Positions 26,643 to 35,942 of a stretch of DNA of 64,000 bases are shown here, piece by piece (position 1 is the first letter of the stretch; each line of letters opens with the position of its first letter). The DNA lies in assembly GCA_903904755.1 (NCBI GenBank), contig CAIVDV010000013.1, positions 1 to 64,000 on the forward strand, given 5' to 3'. Source of the stretch: an uncultured Acidobacteriaceae bacterium (lineage in GTDB: Bacteria > Acidobacteriota > Terriglobia > Terriglobales > Acidobacteriaceae). Under the pieces are notes generated by a model that saw only the letters and a program-made list of their open reading frames with translations, was not told the origin of the DNA and did not search any database. The translations under genes were made by a program, and so were the position numbers.

Positions 26643-27787
26643 AGCCACAACCCCGGCAGCGGCTTCCCGCTCACATCCGTCTTGATACCAAACAGCTTCC
26701 CAATCGTGGGATGAATCTGCGTCTGCAGCACCGGCTCTTCAATCAGCCCCGGCTTCTTGATCGCGTCGCCCAGGCACATCATCCATGTTCCCCGCGTCGA
26801 TTCGCTTCCCTGGCGGTGATTGAAAAACCCGTTCGTCGTCGACCCGTCCAGGTCTCGCCCAAACTCCGGCATCACCATCATCGTCGTCTGGTCTTTGTAT
26901 CCCGGCATCCCCTGCACCGTGTTCCACAGCTCATACACCAACCGATCCACCGTCGAAATCCCGCCCAAATGCAGCGAGTACGACCCAAAGTGCGCCACTT
27001 CCATATCCGAAAACGTCACCACCATCATCGCCGGCGCAAACCGCTTCATCACTTCCACCGTCACCAGGTAGGTAAACTCATCCCCCGTCACCGGCGCATT
27101 TGTCTTCACCAAATCCGTAATCGCATCCTGAATTGTCCCCAGCGCAATCTTGTCCAAGGTCGACGGGTCACCCCCCACATTCCATCCCAGCCCGTCATAG
27201 TTGTCGCCGTTCAGAATCGCTTCAATCTCCGGCGCAACTGTTGCCCGGTCGGTCGAGTGTACCGCCTCGCCCTTCTGCGCTGCCTGCACCACCGCCTTGA
27301 TCAGCAACTGCTTCGGGAAGACCACATTCGCCCCATACTCCGGGCCAAACTCCGCAACCGAGCTCGACGCAATCTTCGCCGTAAGCGCCTTGTTGCTCGA
27401 AATCAGCCACACCTGATCCCGCTTCACCCGCATCTGACGCCGCAACTGCTCAAATATCGTCACACTCGCCGGCGACGTCTTCCCCCAGTCATCCAGCCGC
27501 TGCCAGTTCCCCGTCAATATGCTCGAAATCGTGTTGTAGTGGCTCGTTACTCCTTCATTCCGCAAGTTCTCAAACAGCACACTCTGCGGCAGCAAATCCT
27601 TGTACAGGTGCGGAATATTCTCAATGCCCGAATCCGCAAACGTGTCCTCCCGCCGAATCCCTCCGCACGTCACCACAATCATCTTCCGGCCCACCGGCGC
27701 AGCACTCTCGATCCCGCGCGCCGCCGCCCACTGGTCCACCACCAGCGCCGCCGCTGCCGTCAACAACTGTCTCCGATTCAACTCCAA
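26639..27787 (-). CDS. DUF1501/sulfatase-like alkaline phosphatase superfamily protein, TTG start
   Basis: The 382-residue protein begins with NRRQLLTAAAALVV, a twin-arginine-like export signal. The body follows the DUF1501/sulfatase pattern: a first strand with VTCGGIRRED, then SVLFENLRNEGVTSHYNTISSILTG, a later metal-region FSDMEVAHFG and MPEFGRDLDG with a nearby NHRQG. The superfamily hydrolyses phosphate or sulfate esters. The usual nucleophile residue is not obvious, so catalysis is unproven. No ATG fits; the start is TTG at 27787 with GAGGAGG five bases upstream. It lies 28 bases after the TPR gene and overlaps the next gene by ATGA. Confidence 0.75.
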   Translation of the reverse strand: MELNRRQLLTAAAALVVDQWAAARGIESAAPVGRKMIVVTCGGIRREDTFADSGIENIPHLYKDLLPQSVLFENLRNEGVTSHYNTISSILTGNWQRLDDWGKTSPASVTIFEQLRRQMRVKRDQVWLISSNKALTAKIASSSVAEFGPEYGANVVFPKQLLIKAVVQAAQKGEAVHSTDRATVAPEIEAILNGDNYDGLGWNVGGDPSTLDKIALGTIQDAITDLVKTNAPVTGDEFTYLVTVEVMKRFAPAMMVVTFSDMEVAHFGSYSLHLGGISTVDRLVYELWNTVQGMPGYKDQTTMMVMPEFGRDLDGSTTNGFFNHRQGSESTRGTWMMCLGDAIKKPGLIEEPVLQTQIHPTIGKLFGIKTDVSGKPLPGLWL

Positions 27788-27815
27788 CTCTGCCTCCTCA
27801 ACTCCTCACCACTGA

Positions 27816-29201
27816 TCACTTGATCTCCACCACAAACGTCGTAATCTGCTCCAGCCGCTTGTCCAGCTCTTCCTGCTTCTGCTTCGCCAGCTTTTTTTCA
27901 AACTCCATCTCGGCCCGTCCCTCTTCCTTCCGGCCCAGCCGCGCATACGCCAGCCCCAGCCGGTAATGCGCCACCGCCGAGTCCGGCTTCAGCTCCACCG
28001 CCCGCTGCAGATACGCCGCCGCCTCCGCAAACCGCTCCGCCCGCTGCAAGTACGTGCCCATCTCCAGTTGCGCCTCGGCCAGCTTCGGATCCGCCTTCAC
28101 CGCCTGCGTCAGCAGCTTCTCTACCTTCTCATTCTGCGCAACTCCGTTGCCTTCCAGCGCCTGCGCCGCATACACCGCCGCCCGCGCATCGCCCGGATGG
28201 CTCTCAGCATATCGCTGCAAGACCTCGCACCTTGGCCGCGTCTGCTGCACCAGCGCCGTACACGAAATTCCCAGCATCTGCGCAAATCCGGCGTTCTCCG
28301 GCTCCGCCTCCAGCAAGCTCGCAAAAATCGGCACCGCATCCCCATACTTCCCCGCACCAAACAGCGCCGCCGCCTCGCCTGTCCGCAATCGCCGGCTCTC
28401 GGGATACTTCTCCCCCGCGTCGTGAAAGACCCGTGCCGCGCCATCAAACGTCCAGTGCTTCAGCAGCTCCGCGCCCAGCCGCCACGCATTCTCTTCGCTC
28501 GGCTCCAGTGCCACCGCTTTGGTCAGTGCATCGCCCGCAGCCTTGAAATCCCCCAGCGCTTCCTCCGCTTCACCCAGCAGAACCTGTGCCCGCGCCATCG
28601 TGGCTGCCTGCGGCCACCCCTGCAGCAGTTCCACTGCCGTCATCGGCGTCTTGGCCGCAATCAGCATCTCCGCGCAATCCATGCGCAATTCGCCATCCTC
28701 CGGCGTTAAACCCAGCGCCTGCCCCAGCGCCTTCGCCGCCGCTTCCGGCTGCCCCAATTCCATTTCGACCCTGCCCAGGCTGCGCAGGGCGCCGGCATTT
28801 GCGGGATTGAGCGCCACGGCCTTCTTCAGCTCCGCCGCAGCTTCCTGATTTTGATGCAGGCTGTACAGTGCCGCCCCCAGATTCGCATGCGCCGCATCAT
28901 TGCTCGGCACCAGCGCTGCCGCCTTCTTCAGCGGCCTCAGCGACTTCTCAAACTCACCCTGCTGCGCATACACCAGCCCCAGAGACTCCTCCACCGCGAA
29001 GTTTCCCGGCTGCTTCTGCTCCAGCGCCACCAGCAGTTTCTCCGCCCCCGCCATATCGCCGCGGTCCTCGGCAGCCATCGCCTGCTCAAACATCTTCTCC
29101 GGGCTCACCGCTGCACTCTGCGCCTGCACAAGCAGCATCGCCGGCATCATCGCTGCCAGCACCACCACCGTTCGCATCGCCGCTCGTTTCACTCGCATCA
29201 T
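27816..29201 (-). CDS. Exported TPR repeat protein
   Basis: The 461-residue protein has a signal peptide (about residues 1-28 from MMRVKRAAM) followed by around ten tetratricopeptide repeats, for example FAVEESLGLVYAQQGEFEKS, AAHANLGAALYSLHQNQEAA and AVAHYRLGLAYARLG near the C terminus, then a charged coiled-coil-like tail (FEKKLAKQKQEELDKRLEQ). TPR proteins mediate protein-protein contacts, here probably in the periplasm. The frame is open to a GTG 24 bases upstream; I prefer the double ATG at 29201. It lies downstream of the second TonB receptor and its terminator, and upstream of the phosphatase-like gene, forming a probable three-gene operon. Confidence 0.82.
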   Translation of the reverse strand: MMRVKRAAMRTVVVLAAMMPAMLLVQAQSAAVSPEKMFEQAMAAEDRGDMAGAEKLLVALEQKQPGNFAVEESLGLVYAQQGEFEKSLRPLKKAAALVPSNDAAHANLGAALYSLHQNQEAAAELKKAVALNPANAGALRSLGRVEMELGQPEAAAKALGQALGLTPEDGELRMDCAEMLIAAKTPMTAVELLQGWPQAATMARAQVLLGEAEEALGDFKAAGDALTKAVALEPSEENAWRLGAELLKHWTFDGAARVFHDAGEKYPESRRLRTGEAAALFGAGKYGDAVPIFASLLEAEPENAGFAQMLGISCTALVQQTRPRCEVLQRYAESHPGDARAAVYAAQALEGNGVAQNEKVEKLLTQAVKADPKLAEAQLEMGTYLQRAERFAEAAAYLQRAVELKPDSAVAHYRLGLAYARLGRKEEGRAEMEFEKKLAKQKQEELDKRLEQITTFVVEIK

Positions 29202-29226
29202 GGCCCAGCCTAAATCACTTCCCACA

Positions 29227-29267
29227 CAAAGAAGAAGAGGAGACCCACCTTCGCGGGCCTCCTCTTC
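29227..29267 (-). terminator. Rho-independent terminator after the second TonB receptor
   Basis: On the minus strand a nine-base stem (plus coordinates 29234-29242 with 29259-29267) carries an inner CCC/GGG pairing and is followed by a T-rich run. It would end the receptor transcript or attenuate reading into the TPR operon. Confidence 0.6.
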
Positions 29268-29299
29268 TCTGTTACACCATCACTGCATTCGGATTCTGG

Positions 29300-32200
29300 T
29301 TAGAACGCGAAGCGCAGCGAAAGCTGGATGAAGCGCGAGTCAGGAGAGTACCGCTGCAAGCTGCGGACACCCGTGATCTGACCAGCGTTGGCGTTGATGT
29401 TCGTGTCGCTCGGGTTGGCAAGCGCCGGGGTATTCAGCACGTTGAAGATGTCTGCACGGAAGTCCAGCTTGTCTTCGCGGAATACCTTAAAGCTCTTGAA
29501 GATCGACATGTTAACGCGCTCAAATCCAGGACCAGTGATCGCATTGCGGCGTCCACCGATATAGCCAAGAAGCGTCGGAACATCGGTCACATAGTTGCCG
29601 GCAGTCAAAGGATGATCGCCGGAACCTGCTGCGTTCCACGGATTCTTGAAGGCGCAAGGATTGAACCAGTGCTCGTGATTCTTCACGGAAGTCGGGCAGG
29701 TAACGCTCGAGTTCGGTGCAGTGCCACCAGTCGAGAACGCATTCCCAACCTTCACGGCGCGAGAGTCGATGTTGTCAGGAGTGCTGATGCCGCTCGGCCA
29801 CACGGTGAAGTAGTTGCCGGACTGCGCGGTGAACAGAACGTTGGTCGACCAGCCGCCCACAACCGCATCCAGAATTGCATTCTGGTTCAGGAACTGACGT
29901 CCCTTGCCAAAAGGCAGCTCATACAGTGCGTTGAAGGTGAGGCGATGACGGGTGTCCCACGGAGAGTTCGAGTAATCGAACTTCAGCGGAATAAGGTTGA
30001 AGTTCGGCGAACCGGAGTCACCGCTGGATCCCAGCGGAGTATCCACGTCGTCGATCGAGTGAGACCAGGTGTACGTCGCCAGGGCGTTGAAGCCGTGAGA
30101 CATCCGCTTTTCAATCTTCGACTGCAGAGCGTGATACGTGCTGATGCCCTGGTTGACGACGTTGGCGGATCCACCCGAGTGCGGGAAAGGACGCTGATTG
30201 TTCGAGCCCTGGCCCGGTGCTGCAGCGGCCAGAGGCGAGTTGGCGTCCACGTTCGTCAGCAGGTGACGGCCCGTGTTGCCAACGTAGCTGGCGGTGATAA
30301 CCATGTCATTCGAGAGCGAACGCTCCAGAGACAGGTTCCAGCCTTCGGTGTACGGCGTCTTCGGTGCAGCTTCAGCACCGCGCATCGTCAAGCTGGTCGT
30401 GTTGGATGCAAAGCCCGCAGCGATAATCGCCGAGTAGCCATTCGCAATCGTGATGCCGTCAGTACCGCAGTACGTCGAGCCGCACGGATCTGCATTGAAC
30501 GTGCCAGTGAACTGGAACGGATAGTTCTCACCGAGGTTCGGCCAGTAACCAACGCTCTCAAGACCACCGTAGAACATGCCGAAGCCGCCGCGAACAACAG
30601 TCTTCGCATCCTGCGAGTACGAGAAGCCCACGCGAGGTGCAAAGTTGGTGTGCTGCGCCTTCAACAGGTGCGGATCAGAGGTCTGCACCGGCGTAATGCC
30701 ATCCCATGCCAGAACTGTCGAATAGTTCGGGCTGTAGGAAGCGTTGTTCATGATCGTCTGAGCATAGCTCCACGACTCGGACGGAATCAGGTACTGAGCC
30801 TTGCCGCTGCCCATGCCCGTCGCCGGGTTAAACGCAAGCGTTCCGGCAGTCGGGCTGAAGGAGGCCTGGAAGCCGCCTACGTCCTGATACGGCTGGAAGA
30901 ATTCCCAGCGAATACCCAGGTTCAGGGTCAGCTTGCGGTTCAGGCGCCAGTCATCCTGCAGATACGCAGAATTGTTCGAGCGCTGATCGCCGTTCGTCAC
31001 TTCGTTCGACAAACCGGCATCATGCTGCACATCCAGCAGGAAGTCGGCGATGCCCGAACCAGTGTTGGTCACAGGAGAGCTTTCGTTCAGGTTCGAGGTC
31101 TCACGACCCGTGTAGTTGTAGTAGCCACGCGAATCCTGCGGCTGAAGCGTCGAGAAGCGAATGTTCTGGAAGCTCACGCCAGCCTTCAGCGAGTGCTTGC
31201 CGAAAATCTTCGTCACGTTGTCGATGATCTGATAAACGTTCTCGTGCTCGTCCGTCGTGGACCACGTCGGGCTGCCGAATCCAGACAGTCCGCTCACGCT
31301 CACTGCCGGAAGGCCGCCATTCAGCGGTGCAACTGGGATGCCACCGAAACCTACGCTCTGGGCAAACCCAGTGTTCGCGGCGTTCGGGTGCTGGAAGCCC
31401 GTGTGAAGGTAGTTGAAACCAAAACGTGCTTCGTTCGTGAACGTCGGCGTAAACATGTGCGTTTCCGAGAACATGAAGTTCGCGCCGTAGTCCTTCTGCT
31501 TGCCGTCGTCGCCAAAGCCGCCGCCGTCAAGAATGTTGCCCAGCGGAGGAGAGTTGTGGCCCATCTCGTTCCAGTAGCTGTAACGAGCGTAGGTGTTGTC
31601 CTTCGCGCCAATCGTGTAGTCCATGCGAGCATCCCACTGGAACGTGTTGTCCAGCACGGCGCGCTGCGCAATGTAGTTGTTGAACGTCTTGCTGCCGTTC
31701 GTGTTCGGGTTCGGGAAGTAGCCCAGGAACTTCAGAGCAGTCGGGTTCAGCGTGTAGCCGGTGGCGCCGGTGCTGCCGCAGGCAGAGGAGTTCATGCAGT
31801 TGTTGGTGAACGCCATCGGCGCGCCCGCGTTAATCTCCGGGCGGAACAACGGCGAAAGAGGATCCTGATAGTAGATTTGGTGCGCGTTGCCGTCAGACGT
31901 CAACGACGTATCAAGCAGTTCGCTCAAGTCGCCCTGGCGCATCTTGGCCGTGGGTACGGTGTACGTGCCCTGCTCACCAAACGTTACGCGAGTCGCCTGC
32001 ACGTCGCCGAAGAAGAAGATCTTGTTCTTCCAGAACGGTCCGCCCAGGGTTACGCCAAACTGGTTGTCGTGGTACGCCGGAACCGGCTGATAGCCGTTCG
32101 GATTCCAGTCATGAATGTCAAACACGGTGTTGCGCAGATATTCCCACGCGCTGCCATGGAAGGCGTTCGAACCGGACTTGATGCTGGCATTGACAACCGC

Positions 32201-32917
32201 GCCGGCCGAGTGACCGAATTCCGCGGAGTAGTTGCTCGTCTGGACCTTGAACTCTGCCAGTGCGTCCGGCGGAGGGTTCACAACGTAGCTGGCGCCGTTG
32301 TAGAAGTCCACAACGTTGGCGTTGTTGTCCACGCCGTCCAGAATGAAGTTGTTTTCTTCGGCGCGCTGTCCGTTGGCTTCAAAGTCGCCCTTGCCGCCAC
32401 CACGCGAACCGTCGGCTACCGCGGTTCCGGCTGACAGCTGGGCAATGTAAACCCAGTTGCGGCCGCTCAGCGGTACGCTGTTAATCGTATCGGCAGACAT
32501 CGTCTGACCCACAGAACCGTCTTCGGTCTGCATCAGCGGTGCTTCCGTCGTTACCGTAACGTTTTCGCTCACCGCGCCAGGCTTCAGCGTGATCACGATG
32601 TTCAAGTGCTGCTGAATGCTCAAGTGCAGGTTGGTCTGCGTCGTGGTCTCAAAGTTCGGTGCTCCCACGGTAATCGTGTAGCTGCCGATCTTTACCGTCG
32701 GAAACGTGAAGTTGCCAGCGCCGTCGCTCTTGGACTTGATGACCTGTCCAAGATCAACGTTCGTCAGGGTTACCGATGCGTCCGAAACGACCGCACCCGT
32801 AGGATCCTGAACCACACCGGCGATTGTGCCCTGGTCCAGCTGCGCAAACATCAAGCGAGCCGGAGCCAGAAGCAGAAACAACACAAGTAGGGAGAATATC
32901 CCTCTGCGTTTCACCAT
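29300..32917 (-). CDS. Oar-type TonB-dependent receptor with LacI-regulated promoter
   Basis: The 1205-residue outer-membrane protein has a signal peptide (about residues 1-26), a carboxypeptidase-regulatory-like domain (QGTIAGVVQDPTGAVVSDAS onward) and a plug-like segment (INSVPLSGRNWVYIAQLS, NNFILDGVDNN, AEFGHSAGAVVNASIKSGSN). A large beta-barrel ends in SLRFAF. GGGAGG lies eight bases before the ATG at 32917. The frame is open 35 codons further, but the ATG gives the signal peptide. Its codon choice looks different from its neighbours, with more GGT, CGT and similar codons, which suggests high expression. The upstream region carries a TTGACA promoter with several operator-like repeats and the divergent LacI gene. 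The cargo is likely an oligosaccharide from the same locus. Confidence 0.92.
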   Translation of the reverse strand: MVKRRGIFSLLVLFLLLAPARLMFAQLDQGTIAGVVQDPTGAVVSDASVTLTNVDLGQVIKSKSDGAGNFTFPTVKIGSYTITVGAPNFETTTQTNLHLSIQQHLNIVITLKPGAVSENVTVTTEAPLMQTEDGSVGQTMSADTINSVPLSGRNWVYIAQLSAGTAVADGSRGGGKGDFEANGQRAEENNFILDGVDNNANVVDFYNGASYVVNPPPDALAEFKVQTSNYSAEFGHSAGAVVNASIKSGSNAFHGSAWEYLRNTVFDIHDWNPNGYQPVPAYHDNQFGVTLGGPFWKNKIFFFGDVQATRVTFGEQGTYTVPTAKMRQGDLSELLDTSLTSDGNAHQIYYQDPLSPLFRPEINAGAPMAFTNNCMNSSACGSTGATGYTLNPTALKFLGYFPNPNTNGSKTFNNYIAQRAVLDNTFQWDARMDYTIGAKDNTYARYSYWNEMGHNSPPLGNILDGGGFGDDGKQKDYGANFMFSETHMFTPTFTNEARFGFNYLHTGFQHPNAANTGFAQSVGFGGIPVAPLNGGLPAVSVSGLSGFGSPTWSTTDEHENVYQIIDNVTKIFGKHSLKAGVSFQNIRFSTLQPQDSRGYYNYTGRETSNLNESSPVTNTGSGIADFLLDVQHDAGLSNEVTNGDQRSNNSAYLQDDWRLNRKLTLNLGIRWEFFQPYQDVGGFQASFSPTAGTLAFNPATGMGSGKAQYLIPSESWSYAQTIMNNASYSPNYSTVLAWDGITPVQTSDPHLLKAQHTNFAPRVGFSYSQDAKTVVRGGFGMFYGGLESVGYWPNLGENYPFQFTGTFNADPCGSTYCGTDGITIANGYSAIIAAGFASNTTSLTMRGAEAAPKTPYTEGWNLSLERSLSNDMVITASYVGNTGRHLLTNVDANSPLAAAAPGQGSNNQRPFPHSGGSANVVNQGISTYHALQSKIEKRMSHGFNALATYTWSHSIDDVDTPLGSSGDSGSPNFNLIPLKFDYSNSPWDTRHRLTFNALYELPFGKGRQFLNQNAILDAVVGGWSTNVLFTAQSGNYFTVWPSGISTPDNIDSRAVKVGNAFSTGGTAPNSSVTCPTSVKNHEHWFNPCAFKNPWNAAGSGDHPLTAGNYVTDVPTLLGYIGGRRNAITGPGFERVNMSIFKSFKVFREDKLDFRADIFNVLNTPALANPSDTNINANAGQITGVRSLQRYSPDSRFIQLSLRFAF

Positions 32918-33026
32918 GTTGATTTGCCTCCCGAGTGATCTCCTGAAAATTGGAACCAAACCACGTTTAGCGACGACTGTCGAAGATTTTCCTCTTTCAA
33001 CGTCGTTTACAACGGGTTGCACGAAA

Positions 33027-33040
33027 TGTATTCGTTTACA
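33027..33040. promoter_or_regulatory. LacI-type operator, class TGTAA-N4-TTACA
   Basis: TGTAT-TCGT-TTACA has a central CG, with AA and TT extending the palindrome to 33025-33042. It lies roughly 20-30 bases downstream of the predicted transcription start of the receptor gene, where a repressor could block elongation. Confidence 0.55.
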
Positions 33041-33065
33041 TTGAGTGCTGTTCGATTCCGGGCTA

Positions 33066-33095
33066 ACAGTACACCCAAGGTGAAAACGTTGTCAA
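33066..33095 (-). promoter_or_regulatory. Sigma70-like promoter of the second TonB receptor
   Basis: On the minus strand a perfect TTGACA (33095-33090) is 18 bases from a weak TACTGT (33071-33066). A weak -10 with a perfect -35 would suit a controlled promoter. Confidence 0.5.
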
Positions 33096-33117
33096 GAACT
33101 TTGGAAAACGTTTTTCC
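33082..33117. promoter_or_regulatory. Tandem GAAAACGTT operator-like repeats flanking the -35 box
   Basis: GAAAACGTT occurs at 33082-33090 and again at 33104-33112, 22 bases apart (two helical turns), on either side of the TTGACA element. The second copy is part of a near-perfect palindrome GGAAAACGTTTTTCC at 33103-33117. Confidence 0.45.
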
Positions 33118-33182
33118 GGCCCTCCCTCCCACTCCAAATCATCTGCCTCATTCCAATACACTTAAATGTTTTCTCACTGCAA

Positions 33183-33196
33183 TGTATCCGTATACA
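33183..33196. promoter_or_regulatory. LacI-type operator, class TGTAA-N4-TTACA, upstream of the LacI gene
   Basis: TGTAT-CCGT-ATACA is a perfect five-base palindrome with central CG, extended by AA and TT to 33181-33198. It lies 136 bases before the LacI start codon, suggesting autoregulation. Confidence 0.55.
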
Positions 33197-33331
33197 TTTT
33201 CGCCGCATTTCACCCCCGCCCGCTGCCCCCGCCCATCGCCCCCTTCCACAGACTTCCCCCCACCAACCCATTCCCCATGAATTTTCCCCTTTTCCTGCTA
33301 TCCTGCATTTCATAGTTTCCACGAGGCCCCT

Positions 33332-34348
33332 ATGCCAACAAGCATGCGCGAGATTGCGAAAATGGCCGGCGTCTCCGTCGCCACCGTCTCCCGCGTCATC
33401 AACGGCTCACCACTCGTCACCGAAGAAACCTCTGCGCGCATCCGCTCCATCATCCAGGATCTCCACTTCGTCCCAAACAACTCCGCCATCTACCTCAAAC
33501 ACGGAAAAAGCCAGATCTACTCCGCCATCATCCCCGACCTCAACAACCCCTTCTTCATGGAACTGGTCAAGATATTCGAGGGCCTCCTCGTCGAAAACCA
33601 CCGCGAACTCCTCATCGCCAACACTGACTTCCGGTCCTCTCGCACGCAGGACTCCATCCGCCGCATGATCCTCCGCCGCGTCGACGGCGTCGCCTTCCTC
33701 AGCTCCGAGCTGGAGACCGGTTCCATCGAAGCACTCGTTCGCAATCGCATCCCCGTTGTCACCACCGACCACTACCGCACCGCCCCCGGCACCAGCGACA
33801 TCGTCGTCGACTTCGCCGGCGGCATGGCCCAAATCGTCCAGCACCTCAAGGAACTCGGACACACCCATCTCGGCTTCATCGGCGGTACCGAAGGCCTCGC
33901 CACCTCACGCGTTCGCCGCGACTCCTTCCTCACCGCCGCCATGCAGGCTGGCCTTACCTCCCGCAAGGGCTGGATTGTTTCAGGCAACTTCAAAGTCGAC
34001 GGCGGCGATGCAGGCATGCGCAGCATCTTCAGTGGTACTCAGCACCCCACCGCCGTCGTCACTGCCAACAACCTCACCGCCATCGGTGCGCTGCGCGCTG
34101 CCCGCGACCTCGGCCTCCACGTCCCTCAGGACGTCTCCATCGCCGGCTGCGACGACATCGAGTTGGCAGACATCGTCCATCCCCCCCTCACCACGCTCCG
34201 CATCTCCCGCCGCCAGTACGCCGGCATGCTTTTCGATGCGCTCCAGTACGGCGAACAGGACATCACCCGCACCGGCAAGGTCTTCAACCTCCCCGTCAAC
34301 ATCGTCGTCCGGCAGTCCACTGGCCCCGCCCCCCGACCCCGGTCCTGA
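33332..34348 (+). CDS. LacI family transcriptional regulator
   Basis: The 338-residue protein has the classic N-terminal helix-turn-helix MREIAKMAGVSVATVSRVINGSPLVTEETSARI (about residues 5-37) with the hinge region after it. A periplasmic-binding-protein-like effector domain follows (SQIYSAIIPDLNNPFFMELVKIFEG; IPVVTTDH; HLGFIGG; HPTAVVTANNLTAIGALRA; VSIAGCDDIELAD). These proteins bind palindromic operators and release them on sugar binding. The ATG at 33332 has GAGG five bases upstream. It is divergent from the second TonB receptor, and two operator-like palindromes of one class lie in between. It converges with the symporter gene six bases after its stop. Confidence 0.93.
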   Translation: MPTSMREIAKMAGVSVATVSRVINGSPLVTEETSARIRSIIQDLHFVPNNSAIYLKHGKSQIYSAIIPDLNNPFFMELVKIFEGLLVENHRELLIANTDFRSSRTQDSIRRMILRRVDGVAFLSSELETGSIEALVRNRIPVVTTDHYRTAPGTSDIVVDFAGGMAQIVQHLKELGHTHLGFIGGTEGLATSRVRRDSFLTAAMQAGLTSRKGWIVSGNFKVDGGDAGMRSIFSGTQHPTAVVTANNLTAIGALRAARDLGLHVPQDVSIAGCDDIELADIVHPPLTTLRISRRQYAGMLFDALQYGEQDITRTGKVFNLPVNIVVRQSTGPAPRPRS

Positions 34349-34354
34349 TTCTGG

Positions 34355-35929
34355 CTAGCGGAAGATCACATTCAGCGCTACCGTCACCGCCGCAATTCCC
34401 ACTCCAAGGGCCACCACTCCAGGGCGCAGCCGCAGCCGTTCTCCCATGGTCAGCTCCGGTTCCAGGCTCCGCTTGCTCGCCCACACCCGCCCCATCCCCG
34501 CCGTCACCCCCAGCGCCACGGCAAACCCCAGCATTGCGCCGTAAAAGTTCGCGGCCATCTGGCTTCCATAGTGGAGTGCCCCGGCCAACACCAGCACCTG
34601 GTGCGCCACCGCCACACCCAGCCCGCTCAGGAAGCCTACCCGGCCCCCGCGCCCTGTTCGCCCCTGCTGCAACATCGCCAGCAAAACCAGCGCAAACAGC
34701 GGTGCATTCATCGTCGACAGCACCAGCTGGATGTATTCCATCAAACTCGCAAAATGCAGCGCCAGCCCCGCCCCGCCCGCGCTCAGCACCACCGCGCCAA
34801 CCACCGTCACGCGACTCACCCGCTTGTAGTGTGCATCCGTGGCCCCCGGTCTCACCCACTCCTGGTACACCCCCTGCACCCACGCTGAACTGAATCCCGC
34901 CACGTTGCTCGAAAACGTCGCCAGCAGGCTTGCCCCAATCCCCAGAAATCCCACCACCAGCCATCCTGGCGAATCCAGTGCCTGCAGCAGCCTCGGCAGC
35001 GCCGTATTCCACTTCCCGTCCAGCCCATGCCCCCTCAGCACCAGCGGCACCGCCACCCCCGGCACCACAATCAGAAACGAAAACACCAGCTTCGCCCCCG
35101 CCACTCCCAGCGGCAGCAGCGGAGCATCCTCGTGCCGCTTCACCGCCAGCGCCCGCTGCATCTGCACAAAATCCGTCGCCCAGAAGCTGAAGCTCATCAG
35201 CACGCCCAGCCCCAGCACCACACCCAGCACATCCATCGGCGCCTGCGTATCCACCAGCGGCATCCCCTGCCACACATGCGCCCGCCCCGCCGGCAGCCCC
35301 GCCAGCAGAGCGTGAAAGCCCCCCACCCTCCTCGCCACCAGAAACACCACCGGCGCAACAGCCACCACCACCAGCGTGAAATACAGCAGGTCGCTCGCCA
35401 CCGTCGCCCGAAATCCCCCCGACCACGTATAAAACAGCACCAGCGGCGCCCCCACCAGCACCGCCGTCCAGAATCCCCAACCCAGAAACGACCCCACCAC
35501 CTGGGCAAACGCGCACAAACTCACCCCGGCAATCAGCAGCATCACCGTCGCCATCGCCAGCGCCACTACAGCCCGTGTCTCCCGCCCGTAGTACCGCCCC
35601 ACAAAATCCAGAATCGTCGGCGCACCACTCCGCCGGTACGCCGGCAGCAGCCAGAACGCCACCACCAGCAGCGCCGGTATCGACCCAATCCAGTAGAAAT
35701 GGCACGCCGCCATCCCATACTGCGCCCCCAGCGCCATCATCCCCACCACATCCAGTGACCCGCAATTTGCCGCAATCGCCGCCGCCGTACACAGCCACAC
35801 CGGCATCGCCGCACTCGCGTTCAGGTACTGGTTGCTGTCATACTTTCGCCGCCCCAGCACCCATCCCACCGTCGCCAGCACCGTCAGGTACAGCCCCGCC
35901 ATCCCCAGCGCCAGCCACTTCGCGTCCAT
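34355..35929 (-). CDS. Sodium:solute symporter (SSS family)
   Basis: The 524-residue inner-membrane protein has about 13-14 helices and sodium:solute symporter features: an N-terminal LYLTVLATVGWVLGRRKYDSNQYLNASAAMPVW, a helix with AAIAANCGSLDVVGM, YYGRETRAVVALAMATVM, and GIGASLLATFSSNVAGFSSAWVQGVYQEWVRP. SSS members use the sodium gradient to take up sugars, sugar acids, nucleosides or amino acids. The start at 35929 is chosen over a frame extension of 12 codons because GGGAGAG lies before it. It is on the same strand as the GH35 gene but separated from it by a strong terminator. Its neighbours make a sugar or uronate the likely substrate. Confidence 0.88.
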   Translation of the reverse strand: MDAKWLALGMAGLYLTVLATVGWVLGRRKYDSNQYLNASAAMPVWLCTAAAIAANCGSLDVVGMMALGAQYGMAACHFYWIGSIPALLVVAFWLLPAYRRSGAPTILDFVGRYYGRETRAVVALAMATVMLLIAGVSLCAFAQVVGSFLGWGFWTAVLVGAPLVLFYTWSGGFRATVASDLLYFTLVVVAVAPVVFLVARRVGGFHALLAGLPAGRAHVWQGMPLVDTQAPMDVLGVVLGLGVLMSFSFWATDFVQMQRALAVKRHEDAPLLPLGVAGAKLVFSFLIVVPGVAVPLVLRGHGLDGKWNTALPRLLQALDSPGWLVVGFLGIGASLLATFSSNVAGFSSAWVQGVYQEWVRPGATDAHYKRVSRVTVVGAVVLSAGGAGLALHFASLMEYIQLVLSTMNAPLFALVLLAMLQQGRTGRGGRVGFLSGLGVAVAHQVLVLAGALHYGSQMAANFYGAMLGFAVALGVTAGMGRVWASKRSLEPELTMGERLRLRPGVVALGVGIAAVTVALNVIFR

Positions 35930-35942
35930 CCCGTCTCTCCCA

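Larger units (their letters stand above)
32918..33331. other. Divergent control region between TonB receptor and LacI gene
   Basis: This 414-base region is AT-rich and has no gene. It contains the receptor promoter (33066-33095), paired GAAAACGTT repeats (33082-33117) around the -35 box, and two TGTAA-N4-TTACA class operators (33027-33040 and 33183-33196). I did not find a convincing promoter for the LacI gene by eye. Confidence 0.6.
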
